From DATADD01 sp046262355 (GTDB lineage Bacteria > Actinomycetota > CADDZG01 > WHSQ01), in assembly GCA_046262355.1 (NCBI GenBank), contig JBHEMX010000060.1:1-29923 (forward strand): a stretch of DNA of 29,923 nucleotides, given 5' to 3'. Shown here piece by piece: positions 19,065 through 26,082 of this stretch (its first letter is position 1; each line of letters starts with the position of its first letter). A program made the translations under genes and the position numbers. Below the pieces are notes generated by a model that had not been told where the DNA came from, ran no database searches, and saw only the letters and a list, made by a program, of their open reading frames with translations.

Positions 19065-19999
19065 CGGGCCGCCTCCCGCCTCACGGCGTGCTCCGCGAGC
19101 CACTCCGTCGTGACCTCCATCAGGGTCGACGCCGAGGTCGCCTTGCTCGTCTTGGCGAGGTCCTCGGGGAACCACCAGCCCTTCTCCCCGGCCACCACGT
19201 GGGTGTCGACGGCGAGCCCGCTCTGCTCCCACGCGGCCACGACCCGCTTGTACTCGCCGCGCAGCTCGGCGCTCCTGCCGATCTGGATCAGCAGGAGCGG
19301 CCGGGGGCGCTCGCCGAGATTGGCCACGAGCGTTCGGCCCGCGGCGCTGTCGTAGAGCCGCTTGGTGATGGAGTAGCCGAGCACGTCGAGCGAGCCCTTG
19401 TCCTCGAGCTCGCTCATGGGGCCGTCGGCGGGACCGGCGTCCTGGGCGAGGTTGCCTATGGCGCGCGCCCGGAAGACCTCGCGGAAGTAGCGCTTCGCGT
19501 CCATCGTCGGCTCCCACAGGGCGACCGGCGCGGCCGTGCGCTCGCTCGCCGCGGCCGCGGCGACGAGCCCGCCCCAGCGGGTGCCCATGAAGGCGATGTC
19601 GGCGACGCCCGTCTTCTTCGTCAGCCACTCCGTCGCGGCGACCGCGTCCTCGCACATCGAGTCGAAGGTGACGTCGTCGCTGTGCCCGTCGCTGTGCCCC
19701 GAGCCGCGGTAGTGGAAGCGCTGTACGGCTATGCCGCTTTGCGCCAAGGCGCGCGCCAGGAGCACCTCCTGGCGGTAGTTCTTCTGGAACTCGGCATGGA
19801 ACGGGGAGCAGATCAACAGGGCTCCGAGCGGCGCGCCGAAGGGAAGGTGCGTGAGGCCGAAGATCCGCCCCGAGGCCCCCTCGAAGAAGTCGACCTCGAC
19901 CTTCGTGTTCGTGTCATCGTGGACGTGCGAGGCCCGCTCCAGGACCGCGGAGCCAGGAGCCTCGAGGGGCGTGAGCGATCGCTCGCCGAATGACGTCAT
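19061..19999 (-). CDS. Alpha/beta hydrolase-fold protein lacking the Ser nucleophile, resembling exosortase A-associated hydrolase 2
   Basis: 312 residues from the ATG at 19999 (AAGG upstream; the TTG at 20035 is less likely). Fold markers are GALLICSPFHAEFQKNYRQE, LAQSGIAVQRFHYRGSGHSDG and DIAFMGTRWGGLVAA. The elbow is GTRWG, with Arg141 where Ser, Cys or Asp should be, and the region expected to hold the catalytic His reads VAGEKGWWFPED. It is therefore probably not a classical hydrolase. Exosortase A loci carry two adjacent hydrolase-fold genes, and as I recall the second has Arg at this same position, so the pair here looks homologous in layout. It overlaps the following hydrolase gene by 4 bases, which suggests a heteromeric complex. 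A minimal ORF overlaps its start (19996-20061). Confidence 0.8.
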   Translation of the reverse strand: MTSFGERSLTPLEAPGSAVLERASHVHDDTNTKVEVDFFEGASGRIFGLTHLPFGAPLGALLICSPFHAEFQKNYRQEVLLARALAQSGIAVQRFHYRGSGHSDGHSDDVTFDSMCEDAVAATEWLTKKTGVADIAFMGTRWGGLVAAAAASERTAAPVALWEPTMDAKRYFREVFRARAIGNLAQDAGPADGPMSELEDKGSLDVLGYSITKRLYDSAAGRTLVANLGERPRPLLLIQIGRSAELRGEYKRVVAAWEQSGLAVDTHVVAGEKGWWFPEDLAKTSKATSASTLMEVTTEWLAEHAVRREAAR

Positions 20000-20061
20000 C
20001 GCATCGACCTTAGGTCGCGGCTCCGTCGCCAGCAATGGCGTTTCTCATCGAGTCCCGACAT
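19996..20061 (-). CDS. Possible 21-codon leader ORF overlapping the hydrolase start
   Basis: ATG at 20061 is preceded by GAGGAGAGATAG, a better ribosome binding site than that of the downstream gene. The 21-residue peptide (MSGLDEKRHCWRR, then basic residues) ends in a TGA whose overlap with the hydrolase ATG is ATGA. The arrangement is that of a translationally coupled leader peptide. No run of a single amino acid points to attenuation by charged tRNA, although two tandem arginines and a Trp occur. It could be chance. A sequencing indel hiding a longer hydrolase N-terminus is the other reading. Confidence 0.35.
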   Translation of the reverse strand: MSGLDEKRHCWRRSRDLRSMR

Positions 20062-20082
20062 CTATCTCTCCTCACCTGGCCC

Positions 20083-20112
20083 GGCGCTGCGTCCCCAACT
20101 GTTCGCAGCGCC
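20083..20112 (-). promoter_or_regulatory. 9-bp perfect hairpin in the ACP-hydrolase gap
   Basis: GGCGCTGCG at 20083-20091 and CGCAGCGCC at 20104-20112 are perfect inverted repeats around a 12-base loop. On the minus-strand transcript the hairpin stands about 20 bases before the strong ribosome binding site of the leader ORF. No U-run follows, so it is not a standard terminator. It could be an attenuator element, an RNA processing site that separates ACP from hydrolase expression, or a protein-binding site. Confidence 0.5.
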
Positions 20113-20139
20113 CCCCGCACGCGGATGAGCCGCCCTCGT

Positions 20140-20164
20140 AGAGCGCTCTCTCTGGAGATTATTA
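20140..20164 (-). promoter_or_regulatory. Candidate internal promoter with palindrome
   Basis: An isolated A/T patch (ATTATTA at 20158-20164; minus strand TAATAAT) lies in otherwise very GC-rich sequence and could serve as a -10 element reading toward the hydrolases. A perfect 10-base palindrome AGAGCGCTCT (20140-20149) lies just downstream, where a start site and operator would be. I see no good -35 match. If real, the downstream genes could be transcribed apart from the ACP. Confidence 0.28.
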
Positions 20165-20252
20165 CCAAACCTCCTCCGTGGGGCCAGGGTTCGAGCGAGG
20201 ATTTCCGGACTTGCGTACATCCCCTCCACGCAGCACGCGCCGTTGCGCGCCG

Positions 20253-20498
20253 TCAGCTGTGCGCCATCTGCCTTTCGACTAGGCGAGCGATCCCGCCGAT
20301 CGTGTCGAAGTTCTGGGGCACGAGCTGCTCGTTGGGGATCTCGACCCCGAACTCGCTCTCGATGAAGGACACCAGCTCGAAGAGCCCCAAGGAATCGAGC
20401 TGATCCCTGATCAGGTAGTCGTCTGTGAGCTCGTCGGCCGACACTTCGGTGCCGAGCTCGTCGACGATGAAGCCCCGCAGCTTGTCCTCTGTCGTCAC
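20253..20498 (-). CDS. Acyl carrier protein
   Basis: 81 residues, standard ACP length. The phosphopantetheine site is DSLGLFELV with Ser36, followed by IESEFGVEIPNEQL and the C-terminal helix IGGIARLVERQM. The GTG start at 20498 has GGAGG 8-9 bases upstream. No fatty-acid synthase genes are near, so this is a pathway-specific carrier. First gene of the aromatic-acid operon, with the esterase gene upstream on the same strand. Its likely cargo is the acyl group activated by the benzoate-CoA ligase-family enzyme at 14038, but nothing in the sequence proves it. A 4'-phosphopantetheinyl transferase would have to be encoded elsewhere. Confidence 0.92.
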   Translation of the reverse strand: MTTEDKLRGFIVDELGTEVSADELTDDYLIRDQLDSLGLFELVSFIESEFGVEIPNEQLVPQNFDTIGGIARLVERQMAHS

Positions 20499-20535
20499 CT
20501 GTCCTCCGTCCTTCCGCTGCAGCCCGGCCGGCCCC

Positions 20536-20550
20536 GCGGCACGATGCCGC
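20536..20550 (-). other. 6-bp hairpin before the ACP gene
   Basis: GCGGCA, CGA loop, TGCCGC lies between the esterase stop (20559) and the ACP ribosome binding site. There is no U-run. It could be a weak terminator or processing site dividing the esterase from the ACP operon, or a chance GC-rich repeat. Confidence 0.25.
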
Positions 20551-20558
20551 CCCTCGAC

Positions 20559-21509
20559 CTACTCGGCGGGCCCCAGGTTGTCCTTGAGAAAACGGGAAGT
20601 GTCTTCCCACACGGGCTCGCCGTTGGGCAATACGTAGTTCCCGTAGGCCGTCGCGTGACGACGTCCGGGTACGATCGTCGTCGCGTGCCTCACGCCCGCC
20701 TCCTCCAGGGCCGCGGCCAGATCCTCCGCCTGCCCCTTGTCTATCACCTCGTCGGAGCTGTTGTAGATCCCCGTGGGGACCGTCCGCCTCGAGACGTCCG
20801 GCAGCGGCGACGCAGCCGTCCACCGCTCGGGACAGGAGGCCTCGGGACAGCCGAGGTAGTTCTCGTGGACCGAACAGGTGTAAGTGCTGCACTCGCCGAG
20901 CATGGTCGGGCCGGACCAGCCGACGACCGCGTCGACGAGGCCGGCGTTGCCGAGCATGTACGCGAGCGTGCCCCCGGCGCTCGTGCCGAGCGCGCCGATG
21001 CGTGAGACGTCGGTCTTGTAGCGGCGTCCGTAGGCCCGCACCCATTCGGCCGCCGCGGTGGCGTCCTCGAGCGGCGCCGGATAGTGGAACGGACGCAGCG
21101 CGTCGATGTCGGAGCTGGTGCCGTCGCTGCACGACACGCGTCCGTCGTCGTCTTCGTCGAGTGCGGGGGCCAAGCGGTAATTGATCATGTAGACGACGAA
21201 GCCTTCGCGCGCGTAGCGACTCCCGATGCTACGGGTGCCGGTGCACTTGTCGCCTGTGAAGAACCCCCCACCGTGGATGTAGATGAGCCCCGGATAGGGT
21301 CCCGGCTTCTCGGGCATGTAGACGTCGAGCTCGAGCGAGACCCCGCCGGCGCTGCGGTAGCCAACGCCTTCCTTCACGCGCACGCCTGCCGGCGGCGGTT
21401 CCTCCGTCTGTTGTCCGTCGGGTTGCGGATCGGACCCGTTGGAGCAGGAGGCGACCAAGACGGCGAAGAGCACAAGGACCACGATGGCTTTCGGCACAGA
21501 CGGCGACAT
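20559..21509 (-). CDS. Secreted lipoprotein carboxylesterase (alpha/beta hydrolase)
   Basis: 316 residues from the ATG at 21509. The N-terminus is a lipoprotein signal: KAIVVLVLFAVLVASC with the lipidated Cys22. A low-complexity Pro/Gln/Glu linker follows. The body is an HSL/BD-FAE-type esterase: oxyanion hole YIHGGGFF (79-82), nucleophile elbow GTSAGG (Ser177), Asp253 in SSDEVID and His285 in GRRHATAYG. Seven or so cysteines after the linker (for example GECSTYTCSV and LGCPEASC) suggest disulfides, fitting an outside location. It could deacetylate or de-esterify surface polysaccharide, given the neighbours, but this is inference. The ribosome binding site is weak; a GTG two codons upstream is an alternative start. 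Confidence 0.87.
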   Translation of the reverse strand: MSPSVPKAIVVLVLFAVLVASCSNGSDPQPDGQQTEEPPPAGVRVKEGVGYRSAGGVSLELDVYMPEKPGPYPGLIYIHGGGFFTGDKCTGTRSIGSRYAREGFVVYMINYRLAPALDEDDDGRVSCSDGTSSDIDALRPFHYPAPLEDATAAAEWVRAYGRRYKTDVSRIGALGTSAGGTLAYMLGNAGLVDAVVGWSGPTMLGECSTYTCSVHENYLGCPEASCPERWTAASPLPDVSRRTVPTGIYNSSDEVIDKGQAEDLAAALEEAGVRHATTIVPGRRHATAYGNYVLPNGEPVWEDTSRFLKDNLGPAE

Positions 21510-21601
21510 GTTCACGGATCGAATGCTACGAGTGCCGCCGCCATAGGTGGCAGGAGGTGGATGGAGCGCAGAGAAGGACAGTAGCGGCGAGAAGGGCTTC
21601 G

Positions 21602-22573
21602 TCAGGCGGATCCGGGCGGACGCTTTCCCCATCTCACCCTGAAGCGAGGGCGCTGTGGCGGGAGTTCCGACGCATACCTCCACCCCGGAGGAAGAGGAGC
21701 CTCCTGCGCCGCCGGAGGGCTCTGCCGTGGCTCTTGCGGCAACCCTGCGGACCGTGCGACCTGGTGTTGGGGTGCGACGTGCTGAGGGGACGGGACGTGG
21801 TGAGGGCTCGGTTCCTCCGCCGCGGGCGCCGCCCCCGCCCCGGTCTGGCCCACGGGGTCTCCGAGAAGCCGCTCGAGCTCCTCCTTCACCCGCTGCCGGA
21901 CGGCCTCTCCCTGGCCGCTCGCCTTGAGCCGTTCCAGCTCTTCGGCCACTCGATCCCGTCGTGCCGCGTCGGCACGCCTCATCTGCTCCAGCTCCGCCTC
22001 CACCCGTTGCCTCTGGTCCTCCTCCACGACCAGGGCATCCTGGGCTCCGGCCGCCAGATCGACGAGTCCCGTCAGCCCCGCTGCGATGGCGTCGGGTCTG
22101 CGCCCCACGGCCGCAGTGGCGCGCGCCTCTTCCCGGGCCGAGGTCGAGGCCGACGCGATCCGCTCCAGCTCCGCCTCTGTGCGGCGCCGACGCTCCCGGA
22201 TGTCCGCACGAAGTCGTGCCAGCTCCTCTTCGGCTCGTCGCCTCAGCTCTTGTTCCGCTTCGAGCTGGGCTTGAAGGCGCGCATTGTCGATCTCTGCTCT
22301 TCGCCGGTCCTCGTCCGCGCTCATGTACACCTGACGCTCGGACTTGAGCGTGTCCATGAGCGCGCTCAAGGTGTGTAGTAGCTCGTTGGCCGTTGTGGCC
22401 CCATAGGGGCCCGACCCCACAACGCTCAAGGCCGTGGACGATGACTCACCCGCCCCGGCGCCGCCGCCTCTTATGTTCTCGTTCTCGGCGCCTGAGTGAG
22501 CCTCGCCCGAGGCGGAGTCGCTTCTCGGAGGGTCGCCTGGTCGATCGCTCACTGGGCTCGAGCCTAGCGCCAC
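21602..22573 (-). CDS. Coiled-coil protein with disordered ends
   Basis: 323 residues; no recognised family. Residues about 1-50 are polar and Gly/Ser-rich. About 60-250 form two long Glu/Arg/Ala/Leu coiled-coil segments (ARLQAQLEAEQELRRRAEEE; ELEQMRRADAARRDRVAEEL) broken by a hydrophobic stretch, AIAAGLTGLVDLAAGAQDAL. The C-terminal 75 residues are Pro/Gln/His-rich. No membrane segment or signal is seen. The GTG at 22573 begins 8 bases after the dehydratase stop, so the two are co-transcribed; a GTG at 22552 is also possible. It could be a scaffold or chain-length-type partner of the polysaccharide machinery, but only the position supports that. Confidence 0.7.
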   Translation of the reverse strand: MALGSSPVSDRPGDPPRSDSASGEAHSGAENENIRGGGAGAGESSSTALSVVGSGPYGATTANELLHTLSALMDTLKSERQVYMSADEDRRRAEIDNARLQAQLEAEQELRRRAEEELARLRADIRERRRRTEAELERIASASTSAREEARATAAVGRRPDAIAAGLTGLVDLAAGAQDALVVEEDQRQRVEAELEQMRRADAARRDRVAEELERLKASGQGEAVRQRVKEELERLLGDPVGQTGAGAAPAAEEPSPHHVPSPQHVAPQHQVARSAGLPQEPRQSPPAAQEAPLPPGWRYASELPPQRPRFRVRWGKRPPGSA

Positions 22574-22581
22574 GATATCGA

Positions 22582-24510
22582 CTAACCGACCGGCGACGAC
22601 GCGAAAGGATCGGGGATCAACTCGGTCGGCACACCGATCACGGACTGCTCGGCCGCAGCCGTCATCGTCTTCAACTGCTCGAGAGCGCCGGCTTCGTCGT
22701 GGCCGTCCACGTAGCGCCGCAGGGCGGCGAGCTCCCGGGAGAACTTGGACTCGTCGAAGTATGCGTTTCGCAGGATGAGTATCTTCTCGTGATCGCTCGC
22801 CAAGAGCTCTTCGGTGTCCCTCACCAGTTCTTCGTTCAGCCTTTCACCGGGGCGCAGCCCGGTGAAGACGACGGGTACGTCCTCTCCCGGCTTCAAGCCG
22901 GACAACCTGATCAGTCCCTCCGCCAGATCACTGATCTTCATCGGCTGTCCCATGTTGAGGTAGAACACCTCGCCGCCGCGTCCCATGGCGCCCGCCTGCA
23001 GGACGAGCTGGGCAGCCTCGGCGATGAGCATGAAGTAACGCGTTGCGTCGGGATCCGTGATCGTGACCGGCTCGCGTCTCGCGATCTGCCTCTGGAACAG
23101 TGGGAGAACGCTGCCGTCGCTTCCCAGGACGTTGCCGAAGCGAACCGAAACGAACGCCGTCGCACCGCCACTCAGGCTCAAGAGCAAGTCTTCAGCAGCT
23201 CGCTTGGTTCGTCCCATCACCCCTACGGGCCGAACCGCCTTGTCGGTCGAGATGAACACGCACTTCTCCACTCCACCGTCGAGAGACGCTCGGGCCACAA
23301 CCTCCGTTCCGAGGATGTTGTTGCGGATGGCGTCAAGAGGTTGTGCCTCCATGAGGTGGACGTGCTTGTAGGCCGCGGCGTGATAGACGATGTCCGGCGA
23401 GTGGCGAGTCATCACCGTGTGCAGCTTGCGCTCATCCATGATGTCGCCCACGACGGGAATGACCTCGAGATCCGGGTGCCGCTGCCGCAGCTCCACGTCG
23501 ATGAAATGCAGGCTGCTCTCGGCCCGCTCGTAAAGGACGATCTGGCGCGGCCCGAACAAGGCGAGCTGATGGCACAGCTCCGAGCCGATCGAGCCTCCCG
23601 CCCCGGTGACTAGAACGCGCTTGCCGCTCACCTCGCCCCTCAGGACCTCCGTATCGATGCGGACCGGTTCCCGTCCGAGGATGTCCTCGGGGTCGACCTC
23701 CTGCAGCTGTCCGACACGAGCCTTGCCGTAGATGAGGTCCTGCATCGTTGGCACAGACTTCACGGGCACCGCGCTTGTCCGGCAGCGTTGCAGTATGCGA
23801 CTGCGTTCCGCCGGCGTGGCGGATGGGATCGCGATCAGGATCTCCTCGACGTCGAACGAACCACAGATGTCCGGAAGCTGATCGATCTTGCCCACGACCT
23901 GCACTCCATGGATCGATCGCCCGAGCATCCGGGGATGGTCGTCGACGATACCCACAAGCTCGTAGCGATGGGGCATGGTGCGGCCCATCTCACGGATCAG
24001 GCTTTCTGCGCCGTCGCCGCCGCCCACGATCACGGCGCGCCGGCCATCCACAGCGTGATCCTCGTCCGACGCGCCGCTGCGCAGGCCCACTCGTCTCTCA
24101 TGATGAGCCCTGCTGACGAACCTCATCCCCACGAGCAGCGCCACACACAGGATCCAATCCAAGACCAAGACGGACCTCGGGACGCCATAGCCGAAGACCC
24201 CGTAGACGGCGCCGAGGAAGACCAGGGAGGTGATGGTTTTCGCCTTGATCATCGCCAGGACGTCGCGCATGGAGACGTACCGCCACAGCCCCTGGAACAC
24301 CTTGAAGCGGGGAAAGACCACAAGAGTGGAGGCGACAAGCAGTGGAGTCGTAAAGACCAACTTCTCCTCGATGACCCTGCTCAGCGGGAGATCGAATCGG
24401 ACCAGATAGGCCAAAACATAGGCCAGCACGGCGACCGCAACGTGGAATAGCAAGACGAGCACTCTCCAATAGAAAGCGACGCGCCTGTCGGCGAGGTTCT
24501 CGTCCGCCAT
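22582..24510 (-). CDS. FlaA1/CapD-type membrane nucleotide-sugar 4,6-dehydratase
   Basis: 642 residues. Four N-terminal transmembrane helices (about 13-135), a CoA-binding-like Rossmann domain (about 155-285, RRAVIVGGGDGAESLIREM) and a C-terminal SDR domain with TGAGGSIGSE (302-311), VVGDIMD, YHAAAYKHVHLME, STDKAVRPVGVMGRTKRAAE and FGNVLGSDGS. Met instead of Tyr in the catalytic triplet is normal for this dehydratase branch (PglF/WbpM/CapD). It converts UDP-GlcNAc to the 4-keto-6-deoxy sugar, which the adjacent aminotransferase can aminate. The ATG at 24510 has AGGGGG directly upstream and is preferred to GTG at 24525. A promoter candidate lies at 24546-24574. Confidence 0.93.
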   Translation of the reverse strand: MADENLADRRVAFYWRVLVLLFHVAVAVLAYVLAYLVRFDLPLSRVIEEKLVFTTPLLVASTLVVFPRFKVFQGLWRYVSMRDVLAMIKAKTITSLVFLGAVYGVFGYGVPRSVLVLDWILCVALLVGMRFVSRAHHERRVGLRSGASDEDHAVDGRRAVIVGGGDGAESLIREMGRTMPHRYELVGIVDDHPRMLGRSIHGVQVVGKIDQLPDICGSFDVEEILIAIPSATPAERSRILQRCRTSAVPVKSVPTMQDLIYGKARVGQLQEVDPEDILGREPVRIDTEVLRGEVSGKRVLVTGAGGSIGSELCHQLALFGPRQIVLYERAESSLHFIDVELRQRHPDLEVIPVVGDIMDERKLHTVMTRHSPDIVYHAAAYKHVHLMEAQPLDAIRNNILGTEVVARASLDGGVEKCVFISTDKAVRPVGVMGRTKRAAEDLLLSLSGGATAFVSVRFGNVLGSDGSVLPLFQRQIARREPVTITDPDATRYFMLIAEAAQLVLQAGAMGRGGEVFYLNMGQPMKISDLAEGLIRLSGLKPGEDVPVVFTGLRPGERLNEELVRDTEELLASDHEKILILRNAYFDESKFSRELAALRRYVDGHDEAGALEQLKTMTAAAEQSVIGVPTELIPDPFASSPVG

Positions 24511-24545
24511 CGGCCCCCTGTGCACCCCCCAACGTGTCGCTCCAT

Positions 24546-24574
24546 ATTATGGCAGAGCGCCGGGAAGGTGTCTA
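24546..24574 (-). promoter_or_regulatory. Sigma70-like promoter for the dehydratase gene
   Basis: On the minus strand, TAGACA (24569-24574) and CATAAT (24546-24551) are separated by exactly 17 bases, each one mismatch from consensus. The -35 box overlaps the aminotransferase stop codon. The -10 lies within the near-palindrome CCATATTATGG (24542-24552). Transcription would start about 30 bases before the ATG at 24510. Confidence 0.5.
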
Positions 24575-25807
24575 CGGCACGTCCGAGCTCCCGGAGCGCT
24601 GCAGGGCCCGAGCGAGCTCCCGGCACACGTGGTCCACCTGCTCCTCCGACATGACCCCCGAGAACGGAAGCGCCAGGCAGGTGGCACCGAGAGCCTCGGC
24701 GACGGGGAAGTCACCTCGCCGGTAGCCGAACCGCTCGACGTAGAAGGGCTGTAGGTGGATGGGAGTGAAGTACGCACGCGATGGGATGCCCACTTCCGCC
24801 AGCTCAGTGATCACCGCATTTCGGTCAATCCCTTCCCCCACACGAACGACATAGACAAACCATGACATTCGACTGGTATCCGGTGACACGTCTGGAACTG
24901 ATAACTCAGGCACGTGTTCCAGCCGTTCCATGTACCAAGAGGCCACACGCTCTCTTCGTCGAAGCAACTCGTCAATCCGCCGCAACTGCGCAAGTCCCAG
25001 GGCGCAACTCATCTCATCAAGACGATAGTTATAGCCAAGACGACGATGATGAAGCCAGGGGTCTGTAGCGTCTCTGCCTTGATTGCGAAGCGAGCGCAAC
25101 ATGTCCGCGATTGCCTCGCGATCCGTCACGACCATACCGCCCTCACCTGTCGTTAGCTGTTTGTTCGGATAGAACCCAAACACACCGACGTCGCCGAAAA
25201 TCCCCGTCTTGTCACCGCGATGTTCGGCACCAATAGCCTCACAAGCATCTTCGATTACGAAGAACTGATGCCGACGCCGTACCGCCTCAAGAGATGTCAT
25301 GTCGGCGGGTTGTCCAAACACGTGAACGGGAATGGCTGCTCGCAACTTTTCATTCTGGAAGACTTGGTCTCCGGCGGCCCGAAAGCTTGGCGGGAGCCAT
25401 CGAGTGATCGCAGATCCGCCGCTTTCGAAATCAGCAACCAATGCATCCAGGATTCCCATGTCCATGTTGCGGGTTCCGGGCTCCACATCGATAAAGATCG
25501 GTGTCGCTCTCTCATACAGGACGACGTTTGCCGAAGCGATGAACGAAAATGGCGTCGTCACGACGAGATCGCCTTCTCTTACGCCGGCCAGGATAACGGC
25601 AAGATGCAATCCGGCCGTCCCACTCGAGACTGCGACCGCGGCGCGCGCTCCGATGTACTCGGCAAACGCATCTTCGAAGGCCGCAATCCTGCCCCCCATA
25701 CTAAGCGCGCTCGATTCGAGAACCTCGCGGACTGCCACGCGTTCGAGATCGCTGATGTCAGGGGCGGACATGACAACACCCGCTTCTTCAGGTCGATTGA
25801 CGCCCAC
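24572..25807 (-). CDS. DegT/DnrJ/EryC1/StrS-family sugar aminotransferase
   Basis: 411 residues. PLP-dependent aminotransferase acting on nucleotide-linked keto-deoxysugars. Motifs: SAPDISDLERVAV at the N-terminus, SSGTAGLHLA (PLP phosphate), FIDVEPGTRNMD, VIEDACEAIGAEHRG (Asp187) and FGFYPNKQLTTGEGGM with Schiff-base Lys216, then GYNYRLDEMSCALGLAQL. GTG at 25807 is chosen because GGAAGG lies 7 bases upstream; ATG at 25771 is the other option, giving MSAPDIS. With the dehydratase just downstream it would form a UDP-4-amino-4,6-dideoxy sugar. Third-position A/T use rises along this gene compared with its left neighbours. Confidence 0.9.
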   Translation of the reverse strand: MGVNRPEEAGVVMSAPDISDLERVAVREVLESSALSMGGRIAAFEDAFAEYIGARAAVAVSSGTAGLHLAVILAGVREGDLVVTTPFSFIASANVVLYERATPIFIDVEPGTRNMDMGILDALVADFESGGSAITRWLPPSFRAAGDQVFQNEKLRAAIPVHVFGQPADMTSLEAVRRRHQFFVIEDACEAIGAEHRGDKTGIFGDVGVFGFYPNKQLTTGEGGMVVTDREAIADMLRSLRNQGRDATDPWLHHRRLGYNYRLDEMSCALGLAQLRRIDELLRRRERVASWYMERLEHVPELSVPDVSPDTSRMSWFVYVVRVGEGIDRNAVITELAEVGIPSRAYFTPIHLQPFYVERFGYRRGDFPVAEALGATCLALPFSGVMSEEQVDHVCRELARALQRSGSSDVP

Positions 25808-26082
25808 GTGGAAGCCTTCCGAGAGACCTTCCAGACACACACGCGAACGTATAGCCTAGAGAGGATAGCGGCAAGCCGTCATGGTACCGACCGGAGCTCC
25901 AGGGAAAGAAGAGGCCGGCTCACGGCCGGCGTGAAGGAATAAGAGTGATGGGCACCTCAGCAAGCCGCACCCATAGGGATGGCTTCAACCTTGGGATAAG
26001 CCCAGGATGCTGGCCCTATGCTCTATCAGAGTGTCCTTTGCACGCCAATGTCCCAGCGTCACGATGAGATGCGGTACGCGCC
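25808..26082. promoter_or_regulatory. Divergent intergenic region of the polysaccharide cluster
   Basis: 275 bases between divergently read genes, so it should hold promoters both ways. A weak minus-strand -10 candidate is TATACG (25848-25853) before the aminotransferase. A GC hairpin, GCCGGC at 25914-25919 and 25925-25930 with loop TCACG, lies mid-gap. Toward the glycosyltransferase, CCTTGGG and CCCAGG near 25990 can pair around a short loop. I see no convincing plus-strand promoter and no coding sequence. Confidence 0.4.

Noticed and set aside
16423..19355. Long plus-strand open frames opposite the DAHP synthase and hydrolase genes
   Set aside because: No family motifs, low-complexity Arg/His/Gly-rich products; the opposite strand holds recognisable enzymes.
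19065..19655. Upstream extension of the Cys-hydrolase frame
   Set aside because: Out-of-frame sequence of the neighbouring hydrolase gene; the ATG at 19064 has a good ribosome binding site and the usual ATGA overlap.
20083..20112. Intrinsic terminator
   Set aside because: The stem is strong but no U-run follows on the transcribed strand and the operon continues in the same direction.
20062..20252. 52-codon minus-strand frame starting ATG at about 20217
   Set aside because: A GGAGGGG lies right against the ATG with almost no spacing, and the product is Arg/Gly-rich without conservation signs; treated as leader sequence.
10020..20498. A true exosortase A/PEP-CTERM locus
   Set aside because: The hydrolase pair, ACP and ligase are similar in type, but no exosortase, decarboxylase or PEP-CTERM protein is seen.
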